The notes: generated by a model from the sequence alone, not told the origin. A DNA stretch of 64,000 bases from a bacterium (GCA_022072055.1 JAJVIK010000006.1:227822-291821); one strand, 5' to 3'; shown: positions 26,733 through 36,250, counted from the first letter of the stretch. Numbers and translations: made by a program.

Positions 26733-28120
26733 TGTCACGCTACCCGTTTGTCACGGAACATCCGCCGAAGTCACTCGTCCCAATCTTCATCGGGATTGCG
26801 GCAACTCTCACGCTCATGACTTTCGTGATTCTCAGAATCGTCCCCGTCCAGGCCTCTTCGGGGGATGGAAGCGGTTGTTCGGGGACCCTATATCACTCGC
26901 CCGATCGAGACTGGAACTGGGCCTACGCGAGAATTGTCGAAAGCGACACCTACATCGGGTATTCAGGCATCGGCATCTGCCAGCCTTGTAGGTGCCCCTC
27001 GTTGGACCCGTTCACTTTTTCCGGGGTGGCGTTTTTCGAGAAGACCGCGACCCCGCAAATCATTCATATCGAGCGGTTCTACGAAGACGAGGACCAGGTG
27101 TACTGTTACTTGCCCCCATACAACTATTGCCCCGATGACTGCCACTGTCTCCAAAACGCGTACCTCCCGATCATCCCGGTGGACCTCAGTTCACCCGGCA
27201 CGACGGAGGCGTTGGTGGAGGTTGTTGATGTTGTCGGCATGCAGGGCGCCTACCATTGCCGGGATGATGGATTCGAGGCCGAGGCGAAGGGGTATGTGCA
27301 CGTCTATGAGATTACCCTGGATGTCGCCGCGCAAGGTGACGGTCTCAGCATTGATTGGGAAATCTCTCCCTCGTTCGATAGGCCGGTGTGCGGCGACCCA
27401 AAGCCGAGCGCCCTGATGCTCAGTATTACAAGTTTTGATGGGAAGTGGGTTGCCACGACCTTTCCAAAGGGATGGAGCGGCTCAGCAGTGTGGGATGGAC
27501 AATGGATGATTCCGTCGGGAGAGAGATGGGACAAGTGCACACAGGTCACCGTAACCCTTGGAGGGTACATGAACAATTACTTTACCCCACAATGTGGTCC
27601 TTGCCAGCGTTCAGCCGTGCCGTTTACGAAACAGGTGTGCTGGTCTTTCAATTGTCCATGCGGCGAGTCGGATCCGTGTTGTGACGCCAGGCCGGGCGCA
27701 TGGAGCTTCATAACCGGGGTCGATGATTGTGAGGCGGACAACACGCAGAATCTCCTCCTTTGGCAACTGTCAGACCTTTGTGGGAATCACCTGGATCTAT
27801 GGTGTGAACCAAGTGCTCCAGGGTACGCCTCACAATATAAGTACAAGTACAATGGCAATATTATTGGCCTCTGTGTCTATAGCAACGGGCAAAACGATTT
27901 CATGTATAGAATGTCCGTCACCGGTGCTGTGTTTCACAGCATGTGGCACAAAACAGCCGATCCGGACAACTCAGGAGACGGCGACGAGGGTACCCCTGGA
28001 AAATACGATTGGATTGTGAATCGGTACTGCTGTCCGAGCGGCCAGGGTGAGCAATTCTGTCGAGAAGATCCATATGGAATTGGAGACGAATATGATGGAA
28101 CCTCGAGTGCGTGCGAATGA
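26732..28120 (+). CDS. Exported cysteine-rich protein of unknown function
   Basis: The start is set by GGAGG at 26721-26725 and by the TGATG overlap with the upstream stop, giving 462 residues. A single hydrophobic segment (PIFIGIAATLTLMTFVILRIV) after a 15-residue n-region acts as signal or anchor. The remainder has about 26 cysteines, in clusters such as CQPCRC, CPDDCHC, CGPC and CPCGESDPCC, and many aromatic residues, suggesting a disulphide-knotted extracellular protein. No known domain was recognised. Its 3' end overlaps the next gene by 29 bases. The cassette has lower GC than its surroundings, by eye, which may indicate later acquisition. Confidence 0.7.
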   Translation: MSRYPFVTEHPPKSLVPIFIGIAATLTLMTFVILRIVPVQASSGDGSGCSGTLYHSPDRDWNWAYARIVESDTYIGYSGIGICQPCRCPSLDPFTFSGVAFFEKTATPQIIHIERFYEDEDQVYCYLPPYNYCPDDCHCLQNAYLPIIPVDLSSPGTTEALVEVVDVVGMQGAYHCRDDGFEAEAKGYVHVYEITLDVAAQGDGLSIDWEISPSFDRPVCGDPKPSALMLSITSFDGKWVATTFPKGWSGSAVWDGQWMIPSGERWDKCTQVTVTLGGYMNNYFTPQCGPCQRSAVPFTKQVCWSFNCPCGESDPCCDARPGAWSFITGVDDCEADNTQNLLLWQLSDLCGNHLDLWCEPSAPGYASQYKYKYNGNIIGLCVYSNGQNDFMYRMSVTGAVFHSMWHKTADPDNSGDGDEGTPGKYDWIVNRYCCPSGQGEQFCREDPYGIGDEYDGTSSACE

Positions 28121-29501
28121 CTCCATCAAGATAAGATGGAACTATCAATTGCCATCCCAGAATGCCGGTATGCTTCCTTATTGTCTGTTCTTCATGCTTG
28201 TGCCGGTGATATTGCTACCTCCCACCTCCTTGTCCCAGGCCGGTACCCTCGCGCACCAGGACATTCAACTTGAAGGAACGGCAAGTGGAGGAACTCTGGT
28301 CCTTTCGACTCTGCTGAATAATAATGGTGTCAATGTATGGATTGAGACCAACTATGGAGAGTCCGCGCTGTCAGTTATGTCACGGTTGGCTATGGGCGCC
28401 AATCAATCAAGTGAGTTTGTTTCTCGCTTTGGGCGGATTCGCATGAAGGGAGGCGCTATCGAGCTGATTGGTTCGCAGGAAAATGGAGCATTTGCGTTCG
28501 GCGGGACCGAGAAGGGTCTGGGAATACCTCCCGGTCCAACCAATGTGACGATCAGGGGACTTCCTCATTCAAATGCTTTCGACATCTCTTGGAGAAACCC
28601 CGATGAAGGGTTCGACTCGGTAACACTGGTCGTGGATGGGGTCCATGCGCACCACCTTCCAGGAAATGCAACGCAGTACAAGAGTCAGGCGATCACAATG
28701 GCCCCCAAGGAGATCCTGGTTACCGTCGTCGGATACCGAAACGGAATTCCCTCGAACGCGGGGGGCGTGGTGGCCAGTAGCTGTGTCCAACAAGACATCC
28801 TTGCCGTGCCCTTCACCCGAGGCGTTGCTCCAAATTGGAGCCTGTGGAGCGGTCCGGGTTCCGAAGGGAAGGTCATACCGGAACAGGCGGAGCGGGCGCT
28901 TGATGGCGTGGCCCTGGAATCGGACGGGGTGATCCGAAAACCCGAGCAGAAACCTTTGTATCAGAGTTTCACGCTTGCCGAAAAGAGCGCGGTCGGCGGC
29001 GTTGTGCGTGAGTTTCTGGGCTTGACCCCGGGCCATGCGTATCGAGTCAGCACACGCATGAGCGCGGGTGATAGCGACGCTGTTTCGGGGCCGTGGAGCC
29101 TCTCCTTCCATGTGGCTCCTCGGAGATCCGATGCATCTCCACTGACCCCGGAAGAGCTTGCGGGGCTCGTGCCGATCCGTGGACGCAGCCCGGACTTCGC
29201 CTCCACCCAGATTGCGCGCCTCACCCGGGACACCAGCCAGCCAAACCGATGGGAGCCCAGGTCCACGGGGGATACGCGCGAGGACAATCGGGCAGCTGAC
29301 ATTGCTCTGCCGGAGGGAATGGACACGCTCGTGGTGTGGTTCCGAGCCGAGGGTTCTGTACCTCCACGCGCGGGTTTCGATTCGGTTACCTTGGAGGATC
29401 TTGACTGCTTGGCGGTACGCAACGCCCCGATGCAACCGATGTCCCACACGGACTGGGACAAGCCAGGATCGCCCTTCAAATCCCCTCCGAAAGCGGAGTG
29501 A
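28092..29501 (+). CDS. Exported protein with FN3-like domain, unknown function
   Basis: Of several possible starts, ATG 28092 is best: GGAG at 28082-28085 precedes it by six bases. GTG 28047 and ATG 28074 would lengthen the overlap with the previous gene. The 469-residue product has a hydrophobic export segment (PYCLFFMLVPVILLPP) about 30 residues in. A beta-sandwich resembling fibronectin type III lies around residues 150-235 (GPTNVTIRGLPHSNAFDISW then VTLVVDG). It is followed by another beta-rich module with LTPGHAYRVSTRMSAGD, similar to carbohydrate-binding-type sandwiches. It ends the secreted cassette; the downstream gene is convergent. No precise function can be given. Confidence 0.65.
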   Translation: MMEPRVRANDSIKIRWNYQLPSQNAGMLPYCLFFMLVPVILLPPTSLSQAGTLAHQDIQLEGTASGGTLVLSTLLNNNGVNVWIETNYGESALSVMSRLAMGANQSSEFVSRFGRIRMKGGAIELIGSQENGAFAFGGTEKGLGIPPGPTNVTIRGLPHSNAFDISWRNPDEGFDSVTLVVDGVHAHHLPGNATQYKSQAITMAPKEILVTVVGYRNGIPSNAGGVVASSCVQQDILAVPFTRGVAPNWSLWSGPGSEGKVIPEQAERALDGVALESDGVIRKPEQKPLYQSFTLAEKSAVGGVVREFLGLTPGHAYRVSTRMSAGDSDAVSGPWSLSFHVAPRRSDASPLTPEELAGLVPIRGRSPDFASTQIARLTRDTSQPNRWEPRSTGDTREDNRAADIALPEGMDTLVVWFRAEGSVPPRAGFDSVTLEDLDCLAVRNAPMQPMSHTDWDKPGSPFKSPPKAE

Positions 29502-29575
29502 ATTCGTTCCCAATTCGCCAAGCCGTCGTTCGTCCCACATCACCCCGTGGTCGATTCCCCTGCCCGCCCCCGCTC

Positions 29576-31036
29576 TCAAATCACCACCTCAATCCCATAC
29601 AGTCGGCAGAACCGCTTGAGCTCGCTCGTGTGGTTGCCGTAGATCATGCACAGGTGATGGCCCTTGAGGTCGGAGACCTTCTCCAACTCGTTGATGGTCG
29701 TTTCCGCGTTGGTCCGGCAGCCGCCCGTGGGTGGGATCGGGGGGCACCGCAGAATCTTTCCGGAATAAAGCAGGAGCTTGGGGGCCTCCCCCGCGAGGTA
29801 CTTCGAGATGGTGACCTCCTGATCCTCGGAGAAGAGAACCCTGGGGACACATCCCCAACCGGCCTCGGCATGGCTGCGGAGCGCGATCCGCTCCGGGTCG
29901 TGATGAATGCCGCGCATCCGCGAGGCGCTCGTGCAGTGGGCGCAGAAATAATGATTCCTCTCGTTATCAACCCCCGGGTTGTGCTGAAAGCCGGGTTTCC
30001 CGAAGAGGGACTGGAGCAGCATCAGGGTCAGGGTGGCGTCCAGGTCCGACTCGCAGCCCGCGGGAACACCCTCGTCCCGCAAACTCATGAACCCCATGCA
30101 GGGGGGCACATGCTGGTGAGGTTTCTTGAGTCCCGGCAGGCACTCCATCATGACCGCGTCGGCCTGCTCCTCCCGGACAATCTGCTTTAAGGCGAAGTAG
30201 GCTCGGGCGGCCTCCAGAATGTCCCTTTCGGTGGGTTCCACGATCTCGACCGCGCGTTCCAGATAGTCCCGCGCGAGCGCCTTCACATCATCCGACTCGC
30301 CAACCTGCTCGAAGGCCGCGATGAACCGCTGGCGGGGAATCGTGCGCACCTTGGCACCCATCCCGGCCACTACGCTCTCCTTTGCCGAATCCCCCTGGAT
30401 GTTCACGATCAGGCTCTCGGCGAGCTCGACCGCTGTCCGGACCATCCGCAGGGGATCCTCCAATTCGTCCGCGGGGTTCTCCGCGCAGATCGTGTAGACT
30501 CCCGCGCGCTTCTCCAACTCCCCCACGCTCGGCGCGAGCAAGACACCCAAGGGGGCGAGCACGATCGCGGGAAGCCCGAGCGCCTCCAGCATCTTGACCC
30601 CATGCTCCTGCCAGACTGTCTTCTTGAACACAACCGGCAGGACGGCATCCGGCTTGGTCTCCCTGACCGTGTTCACAAACTCCTGAATCTGATCCGAGGT
30701 GGAGATGGGAGTCGTCTCACAGTCCAGGGTGATGCCGATCTTGTTCTCCAGGTCCTTGAAGCGTTGGAGGTACTCCTGATGCCGCTTCTCAGCCTGGAAG
30801 GTGGAGCCAGGCCAGCTGAAGTACCCCTCCTCCTCCAGTTGCGCGGTGGGGGGATAAAGAAAGGCCCCCTTCACAACCGCCTTCCGCTTGGCTGCCCCCA
30901 GCCCCAACTCGCCGGCGAAGGCGGTCGAATCCACCCGGCTTGGCCCTCTTAGGGAGGCCAAGGTGGCCCCGACCCCCACGGACTGTAGAAACCCCCTTCG
31001 ACTCACCCCCCATGGATCACTCCGTCTTGAGGTCAT
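29576..31036 (-). CDS. Tat-exported L-fucose/L-arabinose isomerase-like protein
   Basis: The 486-residue protein begins with a twin-arginine signal (SRRGFLQSVGVGATLASL), so it should be exported folded, probably with a bound metal. The body resembles the L-fucose isomerase N-terminal and middle domains (NKIGITLDCETTPISTSDQI, KPDAVLPVVFKKTVWQEHGV, ADAVMMECLPGLKKPHQHVP, DEGVPAGCESDLDATLTLML). Cytoplasmic sugar isomerases lack signals, so an extracytoplasmic member is unusual, although planctomycete-type genomes carry several. GGGAGGAA precedes the ATG. It lies downstream of, and on the same strand as, the rne/rng and carboxypeptidase genes (gap 82). The catalytic activity is not established. 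Confidence 0.78.
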   Translation of the reverse strand: MTSRRSDPWGVSRRGFLQSVGVGATLASLRGPSRVDSTAFAGELGLGAAKRKAVVKGAFLYPPTAQLEEEGYFSWPGSTFQAEKRHQEYLQRFKDLENKIGITLDCETTPISTSDQIQEFVNTVRETKPDAVLPVVFKKTVWQEHGVKMLEALGLPAIVLAPLGVLLAPSVGELEKRAGVYTICAENPADELEDPLRMVRTAVELAESLIVNIQGDSAKESVVAGMGAKVRTIPRQRFIAAFEQVGESDDVKALARDYLERAVEIVEPTERDILEAARAYFALKQIVREEQADAVMMECLPGLKKPHQHVPPCMGFMSLRDEGVPAGCESDLDATLTLMLLQSLFGKPGFQHNPGVDNERNHYFCAHCTSASRMRGIHHDPERIALRSHAEAGWGCVPRVLFSEDQEVTISKYLAGEAPKLLLYSGKILRCPPIPPTGGCRTNAETTINELEKVSDLKGHHLCMIYGNHTSELKRFCRLYGIEVVI

Positions 31037-31118
31037 CTCGCGTTCCTCCCGTTCCAGCCCAAGCGGCGGCCATGCTGTAAGAGGGTACTAGTATACCATA
31101 ATGGGCCCGCGAAAAATC

Positions 31119-32558
31119 TCACCAAACCCGAATTCCGGAGACCACCGGATCAAGGGTCACATCCAGGCGGGTGGCGGTCTCGCCGAGGACACTCACATCC
31201 TCCACGGTCTTCGGGCTGAATCCCGGCGCGGTGAAGGTGAGGTCGTAGGTTCCCGGACGGAGCATGCGGTGGTAATCGCCGACATCCGGGTCGGTGAAGA
31301 TCTGATGGTCTCTTCCGACCACGCGGACCTCGGCGGCAAGAGGCTCCCCCTTGGCGGAGTTGGTCACCAAACCCCGGATCCCCGTGTGAACCTTTTCCAT
31401 GTAGGACAGCATGGACTCTCGGTTCTGATTCCAAAGGGTCCCTAGCGCGGAGGTCGAGGGGGAAAAGATGTCGCTCACCTCGATGGTCACCTCGTTGCAG
31501 CCCATCCAGACATAGTTCCAATCCTGCATCCCGCCCACAAGGGTGTACCAGGCGATCCCGTTGGTGATTCCGTTGGTGAAATACGGGCTGGCGTACATCG
31601 GCGAATTGTTCGAGGAATACGCCAGCGAGGCATCCACGAACACATCATTGTCGGGGGTGTACCAGTCCGGATGGTTCTGGATATGGGCGAACTCGGAGTT
31701 GTCGTAAGGGTAGTTCACAACCAGCGCGCCGGTGTGGAAATTCGCGGAAAGCACAAACGAATGAACGGCGCAAAAGTTCATTACCGCGCGGACCTCGGGG
31801 GCGCGCCCGGTCGGATCGTTGGCGTCGTCCTCCACTCGGTCGGGAAAATTGCGGTTAAGGTCGATCCCCTGAGAGTTGAAACGTGAGCGCGGGCTCCGCG
31901 AATACCCATCGGGATTCATCAGCGGCATGATCCAGATCTCGGTTTCATCGACCAGGGAGGTCAACCTCGGATCGGTTCCGTGCCCCGCGAGCAAGTCATG
32001 GATCAAATTGAGGCACAGGATCACCCCCAGGGTCTCGTTTCCGTGCATGGTGGAGATGTACTTGAACTCCGGCTCGTCCTCCTCCAGGTCGGGATTGTCG
32101 GTGATCTTGAGGAACCAGAGGTCACGGTTCTGGATACTTTTCCCGATGCTCACCAGTCGGCACAGGCTGGGGTAAGTGGAGGCGAAATCCTCAAGCGCGG
32201 CGGTGATCTCATCGAAGGTCGGATAGGTGGTCAACGGATAGGTCAACCCCTTTTCGGCTTTGGTCTCCTCTTCCGGCCAATAGTCCTCCGCGGTCGGCGA
32301 GATGAATCGAATGTCCCAACCGCGCGAGCGGACCCATTCGAATTCCTTGTCGCTCACCCACACGCGAATCCCTTCCGGGGTCACGGAGTCGATCAGGATC
32401 CGGGCCGCGTACAGGGTGACCATCTGCTTCGAGTCGGTTCGAACCAAGTGCGCCGCGCGGCGTTCCGTGGATGCATCCGGGGGGGGGCCGGCCCATGACA
32501 AGCTCCACCCAAGGGCAATCAGCAAGAGCGCGAGGGCAGGGCGAAGGGCAGGGGTCAT
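31119..32558 (-). CDS. Secreted M14 zinc carboxypeptidase with C-terminal regulatory-type domain
   Basis: I start at ATG 32558, which gives a signal peptide directly (MTPALRPALALLLIALGWSL); ATG 32636 would place 26 residues before it. The M14 zinc-binding HxxE is H172-G-N-E175 (TMHGNETLG). The third ligand is probably H275 in ANFHTGALV, and the catalytic glutamate is probably E360 in NEVTIEVSD. DLNRNFPD matches the substrate-binding NRN motif. The last 90 residues (GIRGLVTNSAKGEPLAAEVR onwards) form a carboxypeptidase-regulatory-like beta-sandwich. It should trim peptides outside the cytoplasm. About 80 bases separate it from the neighbours on either side. Confidence 0.92.
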   Translation of the reverse strand: MTPALRPALALLLIALGWSLSWAGPPPDASTERRAAHLVRTDSKQMVTLYAARILIDSVTPEGIRVWVSDKEFEWVRSRGWDIRFISPTAEDYWPEEETKAEKGLTYPLTTYPTFDEITAALEDFASTYPSLCRLVSIGKSIQNRDLWFLKITDNPDLEEDEPEFKYISTMHGNETLGVILCLNLIHDLLAGHGTDPRLTSLVDETEIWIMPLMNPDGYSRSPRSRFNSQGIDLNRNFPDRVEDDANDPTGRAPEVRAVMNFCAVHSFVLSANFHTGALVVNYPYDNSEFAHIQNHPDWYTPDNDVFVDASLAYSSNNSPMYASPYFTNGITNGIAWYTLVGGMQDWNYVWMGCNEVTIEVSDIFSPSTSALGTLWNQNRESMLSYMEKVHTGIRGLVTNSAKGEPLAAEVRVVGRDHQIFTDPDVGDYHRMLRPGTYDLTFTAPGFSPKTVEDVSVLGETATRLDVTLDPVVSGIRVW

Positions 32559-32637
32559 GCAGGGAATTCTAGCCCACCAGGAGAAAATGCACACCCAAAA
32601 CTTGAGGATGGGCGCGCGCCGGCCAGGCCCTCCCACC

Positions 32638-33894
32638 TCAGTTTCGCAGGGTCAGGATACGCCCGTTGCCGTGACAATGGTGGCACTCCTCGGAAAGCGC
32701 GGTGATCAGGCTTTCGCCGGTGCGTTTGCGCGTGATCTGCACCAGACCGATTTCCGAAAAGGTGGTGATGTCGAAGGCGGTCTTGTCCTTGGAAAGCGAA
32801 TCCTGAAGGGCCTTGATGACCTGGTCATACTCCTTGGAGGACTTCATGTCGATGAAGTCCACCACAATGATCCCGCCCAGGCCGCGCAAGCGGAGCTGAC
32901 GGCCGATTTCATGGGCGGCCTCCAGATTGGTCCTGAGCAAGGCGTCCAGATTGGCCCCGCCCTTCACATTCTTCCCGGTGTTCACATCAATCGCGGTGAG
33001 GGTCTCGGTTTCCTCGATGATCAGATAGCCCCCGCAATCGAGCCAGACCTTGCGGCTCATCGCGCGCTCAAGCTCCTTCCGGAAATGGAAGGTTTCGAGA
33101 AGCTCATCCGGCTCGACATACTTGGTCACCCGGCGCGGGAGCAGGCTTGAAGAAAGCCCGCGAACAAAACGGTCGATATGCTGCTTCACCCGGAGGCTGT
33201 CGACCAGGATGCGGTCGAAGTTGTCGTTGTAGTGGTCGCGCAGGACCTGCTCGAGCGGAGTGAGCTCGCGGTGGACCACCATCGGCTCCTTGGCCTTGGC
33301 CACCTTCGCGCTGATTTCCTTCCAGGTCTTGATGAGGGTCTTGGCGTCGCGCAGGAGCTCCTTGCGGGAGGCTCCCTCCGCCACGGTCCTCACAATCCAG
33401 CCGCCCTCATCCGCGCCATCCGTCTCCTCCAGGAGGTCCTTCAGGCGCTTGCGCTCCTTGCGGTCCTCGACCCGTTTGGAGATGTTGACCTTCTTCTGAC
33501 AGGGGAAATACACAAAGAACCTTCCGGGGAGGGAAATGTCCATCGTGAGCTTCTTGCCCTTGTCCGCGATTTCATCCTTCTCGACCTGAACGGGGATGAG
33601 CTGACCGACTTTCAGGCGCTCGCTGATCGGCGCATGCCTGCGTTTGTGCTTCTGTTTGTCGGATTCCTGCTCCTCGACATCATCGCCCGCGAGGAAGCCA
33701 TCCTTGGGAAGCCCGATGTTGACAAAGGCGGCCTGAATGTTGTTCAGGATGCGGACCACCTTGCCCACATAAATATTTCCAACACAGCTCTCCTGGTCCG
33801 GGCGGTCCAGAAAGAGCTCAACCAGTTTTTGGTTTTCAAAGAGTCCGATCAGGGTGTGATCATGGCGGACACTGACCGCCAGTTGGTTCGGCAT
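32638..33894 (-). CDS. rng: Ribonuclease E/G family endoribonuclease
   Basis: I start at ATG 33894, which begins MPNQLAVSVRHDHTLIGLFE, the canonical N-terminus; a longer frame to 34071 has no family match. The 418 residues contain an S1 domain (NIYVGKVVRILNNIQAAFVN), the catalytic magnesium ligands D303 (AIDVNTGK) and D346 (VVDFIDM), and the zinc-link pair C404 and C407 (CHHCHG). From memory, these positions are numbered as in Escherichia coli RNase E. The protein has no C-terminal degradosome scaffold, so it is a compact RNase G-like enzyme for 5' rRNA and mRNA processing. GGAAAG about nine bases upstream may be its ribosome-binding site. Confidence 0.95.
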   Translation of the reverse strand: MPNQLAVSVRHDHTLIGLFENQKLVELFLDRPDQESCVGNIYVGKVVRILNNIQAAFVNIGLPKDGFLAGDDVEEQESDKQKHKRRHAPISERLKVGQLIPVQVEKDEIADKGKKLTMDISLPGRFFVYFPCQKKVNISKRVEDRKERKRLKDLLEETDGADEGGWIVRTVAEGASRKELLRDAKTLIKTWKEISAKVAKAKEPMVVHRELTPLEQVLRDHYNDNFDRILVDSLRVKQHIDRFVRGLSSSLLPRRVTKYVEPDELLETFHFRKELERAMSRKVWLDCGGYLIIEETETLTAIDVNTGKNVKGGANLDALLRTNLEAAHEIGRQLRLRGLGGIIVVDFIDMKSSKEYDQVIKALQDSLSKDKTAFDITTFSEIGLVQITRKRTGESLITALSEECHHCHGNGRILTLRN

Positions 33895-33999
33895 GGAGAG
33901 AAACTTTCCAAAAGGGGAAATTGAAACAGCCTTGACTGGGCCGCGAGGCCCACCACGAGGGTCTACCGGGAGAAATCCTTTCGCCCACCGGGGGGCATC

Positions 34000-35073
34000 G
34001 TGACTATCAGACCACCGAAACTGGGTTCGGTCAAGGGGACTGCCTCCAACTTCCGCCCCAGCGCCGGCCACACGCCTCTGTTATCGGTTCGCGCTTGCCT
34101 CAATAATTCCCTCATCCGGAAATTTCTGAAGGGATTCGGAGCAAGCGTGGTTTCCGTGGCGCGAAAGATACTGGGTCAGGGCTACCGAGCGGCGCATGGG
34201 TTCCTCCATGCCACCCTGAAATACAATCCATGGGTCCCCAAGGTCCGACATGGGAGGCCGGTGGCCTATGGATTCATTTCGGAGGAACACCTCGCCGACC
34301 CCGCGCTGGATGACCAGCTAGCCTCCCAGATCGTTGAGGCGGGGGCGCCGGTCGAGGATTACCGGATCGATGTGGAGGGATACCACACTTACCTGCGCGA
34401 GGCCAATTACCCGAGGGCCTATCATGGCGGCGGGTTGGTCGAGGGGCTGAATTTCCCCGAAAAATCTCTGGAGCACTTCGTGTCGGCCCAAGTCTTGGAA
34501 CTTGGTCCGGACGACATCTATATGGATGTGGCCGCGGATCGATCTCCCTTCGTGGACATTGTGAAGCGGCTCTGGAAACCGCGCCAAGCGTACCGTCAGG
34601 ACCTGGGATATGAGGAAGGAGTCCACGGAGAGCGGATTGGCGGCAGCGCCGGGTCGCTCCCACTCCCGGACAATTCGATCACCAAGGCGGCGCTTCACTG
34701 TTCCCTCGAGCACTTCGAGGGTGCCTCGGATATGGAGATGTTCCGTGAGATGGGGCGGGTGCTGGCTCCTGGAGGGAGGCTGTGCGTGCTGCCCTTCTAT
34801 CTCGCCCGCGAGTACACCATCCACACCGATCCCATTCACACCCTGTTCTTCGGGCGGGATGTGACCTTCGACCCCGAGGCGCGGATTCGGTATTGCCGCT
34901 GGACCAACCGCCACTCGCGTCACTACGATCCGGCGCGTCTCCGGTCTCGAATCCTGGCGAACCTGGGCGGCCTCACACCCAAGGTCTTGCGAGTTCGCAA
35001 CTTCAGGGAGGTCCATCGGACCTGTTACCTCCGATTTGTCGGCCTTTTCGAGAAGCCCACAAGCCATGATTAG
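34000..35073 (+). CDS. SAM-dependent methyltransferase-like protein
   Basis: The 357-residue protein has a class I methyltransferase-like core: VLELGPDDIYMDVAADRSPF at about 165-185 corresponds to motif I, although the usual ExGxGxG is degenerate. SLPLPDNSITKAALHCSLEH and MGRVLAPGGRLCVLPFYLAR match the post-I and motif IV regions of Methyltransf_11 proteins. The N-terminal 110 residues show no clear domain. The first codon is GTG with a G-rich sequence just before it; the start is uncertain. Its last eight bases overlap the following dehydrogenase gene, so the two are translationally linked. Such enzymes often act on envelope sugars or small molecules; the substrate is unknown. Confidence 0.68.
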   Translation: MTIRPPKLGSVKGTASNFRPSAGHTPLLSVRACLNNSLIRKFLKGFGASVVSVARKILGQGYRAAHGFLHATLKYNPWVPKVRHGRPVAYGFISEEHLADPALDDQLASQIVEAGAPVEDYRIDVEGYHTYLREANYPRAYHGGGLVEGLNFPEKSLEHFVSAQVLELGPDDIYMDVAADRSPFVDIVKRLWKPRQAYRQDLGYEEGVHGERIGGSAGSLPLPDNSITKAALHCSLEHFEGASDMEMFREMGRVLAPGGRLCVLPFYLAREYTIHTDPIHTLFFGRDVTFDPEARIRYCRWTNRHSRHYDPARLRSRILANLGGLTPKVLRVRNFREVHRTCYLRFVGLFEKPTSHD

Positions 35074-36250
35074 AACCCTTGTCCAATACGGAGCCGGGAA
35101 CATTGGTCGTTCGCTCATCGGGGGGCTGTTCTCCCGGGCGGGGTGGGAGGTCGTGTTTGTTGATGTCATCCCGGAGGTCCTGGAGAGTCTCGATCGAGAG
35201 CGGCGCTACCGGATCGTGGTGAAGGAAAAGGAGGAGTCGGAGATCTGGGTCGAGGGTGTTCGAGCGGTGGATGGACGTGACCGGGAGGCGGTCGCGAGGG
35301 AGATATCGTCGTGTGATCTGCTCTCCACCGCGGTCGGACCGGCGATCCTGCCCAAAATCGCACCCGAGATTGCCGCCGGAATCGCGCGCCGGACCGAGCC
35401 GTTGAACATTCTGCTGTGCGAGAACCTGCGCGGGGCCCCCGAGATCATGGCCGAGGCATTGGCAAAGGAGCTCCCCGACGGGTTCCCGCTCTCCGAAAAG
35501 GTGGGCCTGATTGCCACCAGCATCGGGAAAATGGTCCCGCTGATGCCGGTCGAAGTTCGAAAGCGCGACCCGCTTGAAGTTTGGGCGGAGGCTTACAACA
35601 AGCTCATCGCCGACCGAGAGGCGTTCCTCGGGTCGATTCCCGAAGTGGAGGGGTTGGTCGCGCGCGGATCCTTCGAGGCCTATGTGGACCAAAAACTTTT
35701 TGTCCACAACATGGGGCACGCCGCCGCCGCCTACTTGGGTGACCGCTTCGGCGCGGTCACCATCGCACAGGCGATGGAAATGTCCCAGGTCGGGCCGGTT
35801 GTGGGAAGCGCCATGCGTGAATCCGGGCGGGCCTTGGTGAGGCTCTACCCGTGGGAGTTCACCCCCGCGGCGATGGAGGATTACGTGGAGGATTTGTGCC
35901 GCCGATTCGGGAATCACGCCCTTGGAGACACGGTCTACCGGGTGGGCCGGGACCGGCCCCGCAAATACGCCCCCAATGACCGTTTGATCGGAGCGCTTCG
36001 GGACCAGGCGGGCGCGGGAGTCGGCTCGGAGGACACGCTTCAAGCGGTGGCCGCCGGTCTGTTCTTTTCAGCCACCGATGAGGAGGGCAACCGTCTCCCC
36101 GCCGATATCGAGTTCGAGCGCCTGTTCCGCGAAAAGGGGCTTCGCGGGCTGCTCCGAGAGGTTTCTGGACTCAACCCCCGCAGCGATGAGGCCCTGCTGG
36201 AGAAGATCGAACACGCGGCGGCGAGGTGGGGGTTGGAAAAACGTGATTGA
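35066..36250 (+). CDS. mtlD: Mannitol-1-phosphate 5-dehydrogenase-like polyol dehydrogenase
   Basis: The ATG at 35066 gives 394 residues starting MIRTLVQYGAGNIGRSLIG, the NAD-binding Rossmann motif at the very N-terminus expected for this family. The catalytic lysine region TSIGKMVPLMP and the conserved KLFVHNMGHAAAAYLG of long-chain polyol dehydrogenases are present. The family interconverts mannitol-1-phosphate or related polyol phosphates and the 2-ketose phosphate with NAD. The gene overlaps the upstream methyltransferase gene by eight bases. No mannitol phosphotransferase genes are near, so the physiological substrate may differ. The name reflects family membership. Confidence 0.85.
   Translation: MIRTLVQYGAGNIGRSLIGGLFSRAGWEVVFVDVIPEVLESLDRERRYRIVVKEKEESEIWVEGVRAVDGRDREAVAREISSCDLLSTAVGPAILPKIAPEIAAGIARRTEPLNILLCENLRGAPEIMAEALAKELPDGFPLSEKVGLIATSIGKMVPLMPVEVRKRDPLEVWAEAYNKLIADREAFLGSIPEVEGLVARGSFEAYVDQKLFVHNMGHAAAAYLGDRFGAVTIAQAMEMSQVGPVVGSAMRESGRALVRLYPWEFTPAAMEDYVEDLCRRFGNHALGDTVYRVGRDRPRKYAPNDRLIGALRDQAGAGVGSEDTLQAVAAGLFFSATDEEGNRLPADIEFERLFREKGLRGLLREVSGLNPRSDEALLEKIEHAAARWGLEKRD

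Noticed and set aside
33934-33999. TTGACT as promoter of the methyltransferase gene
   Set aside because: No -10-like sequence at a proper distance.
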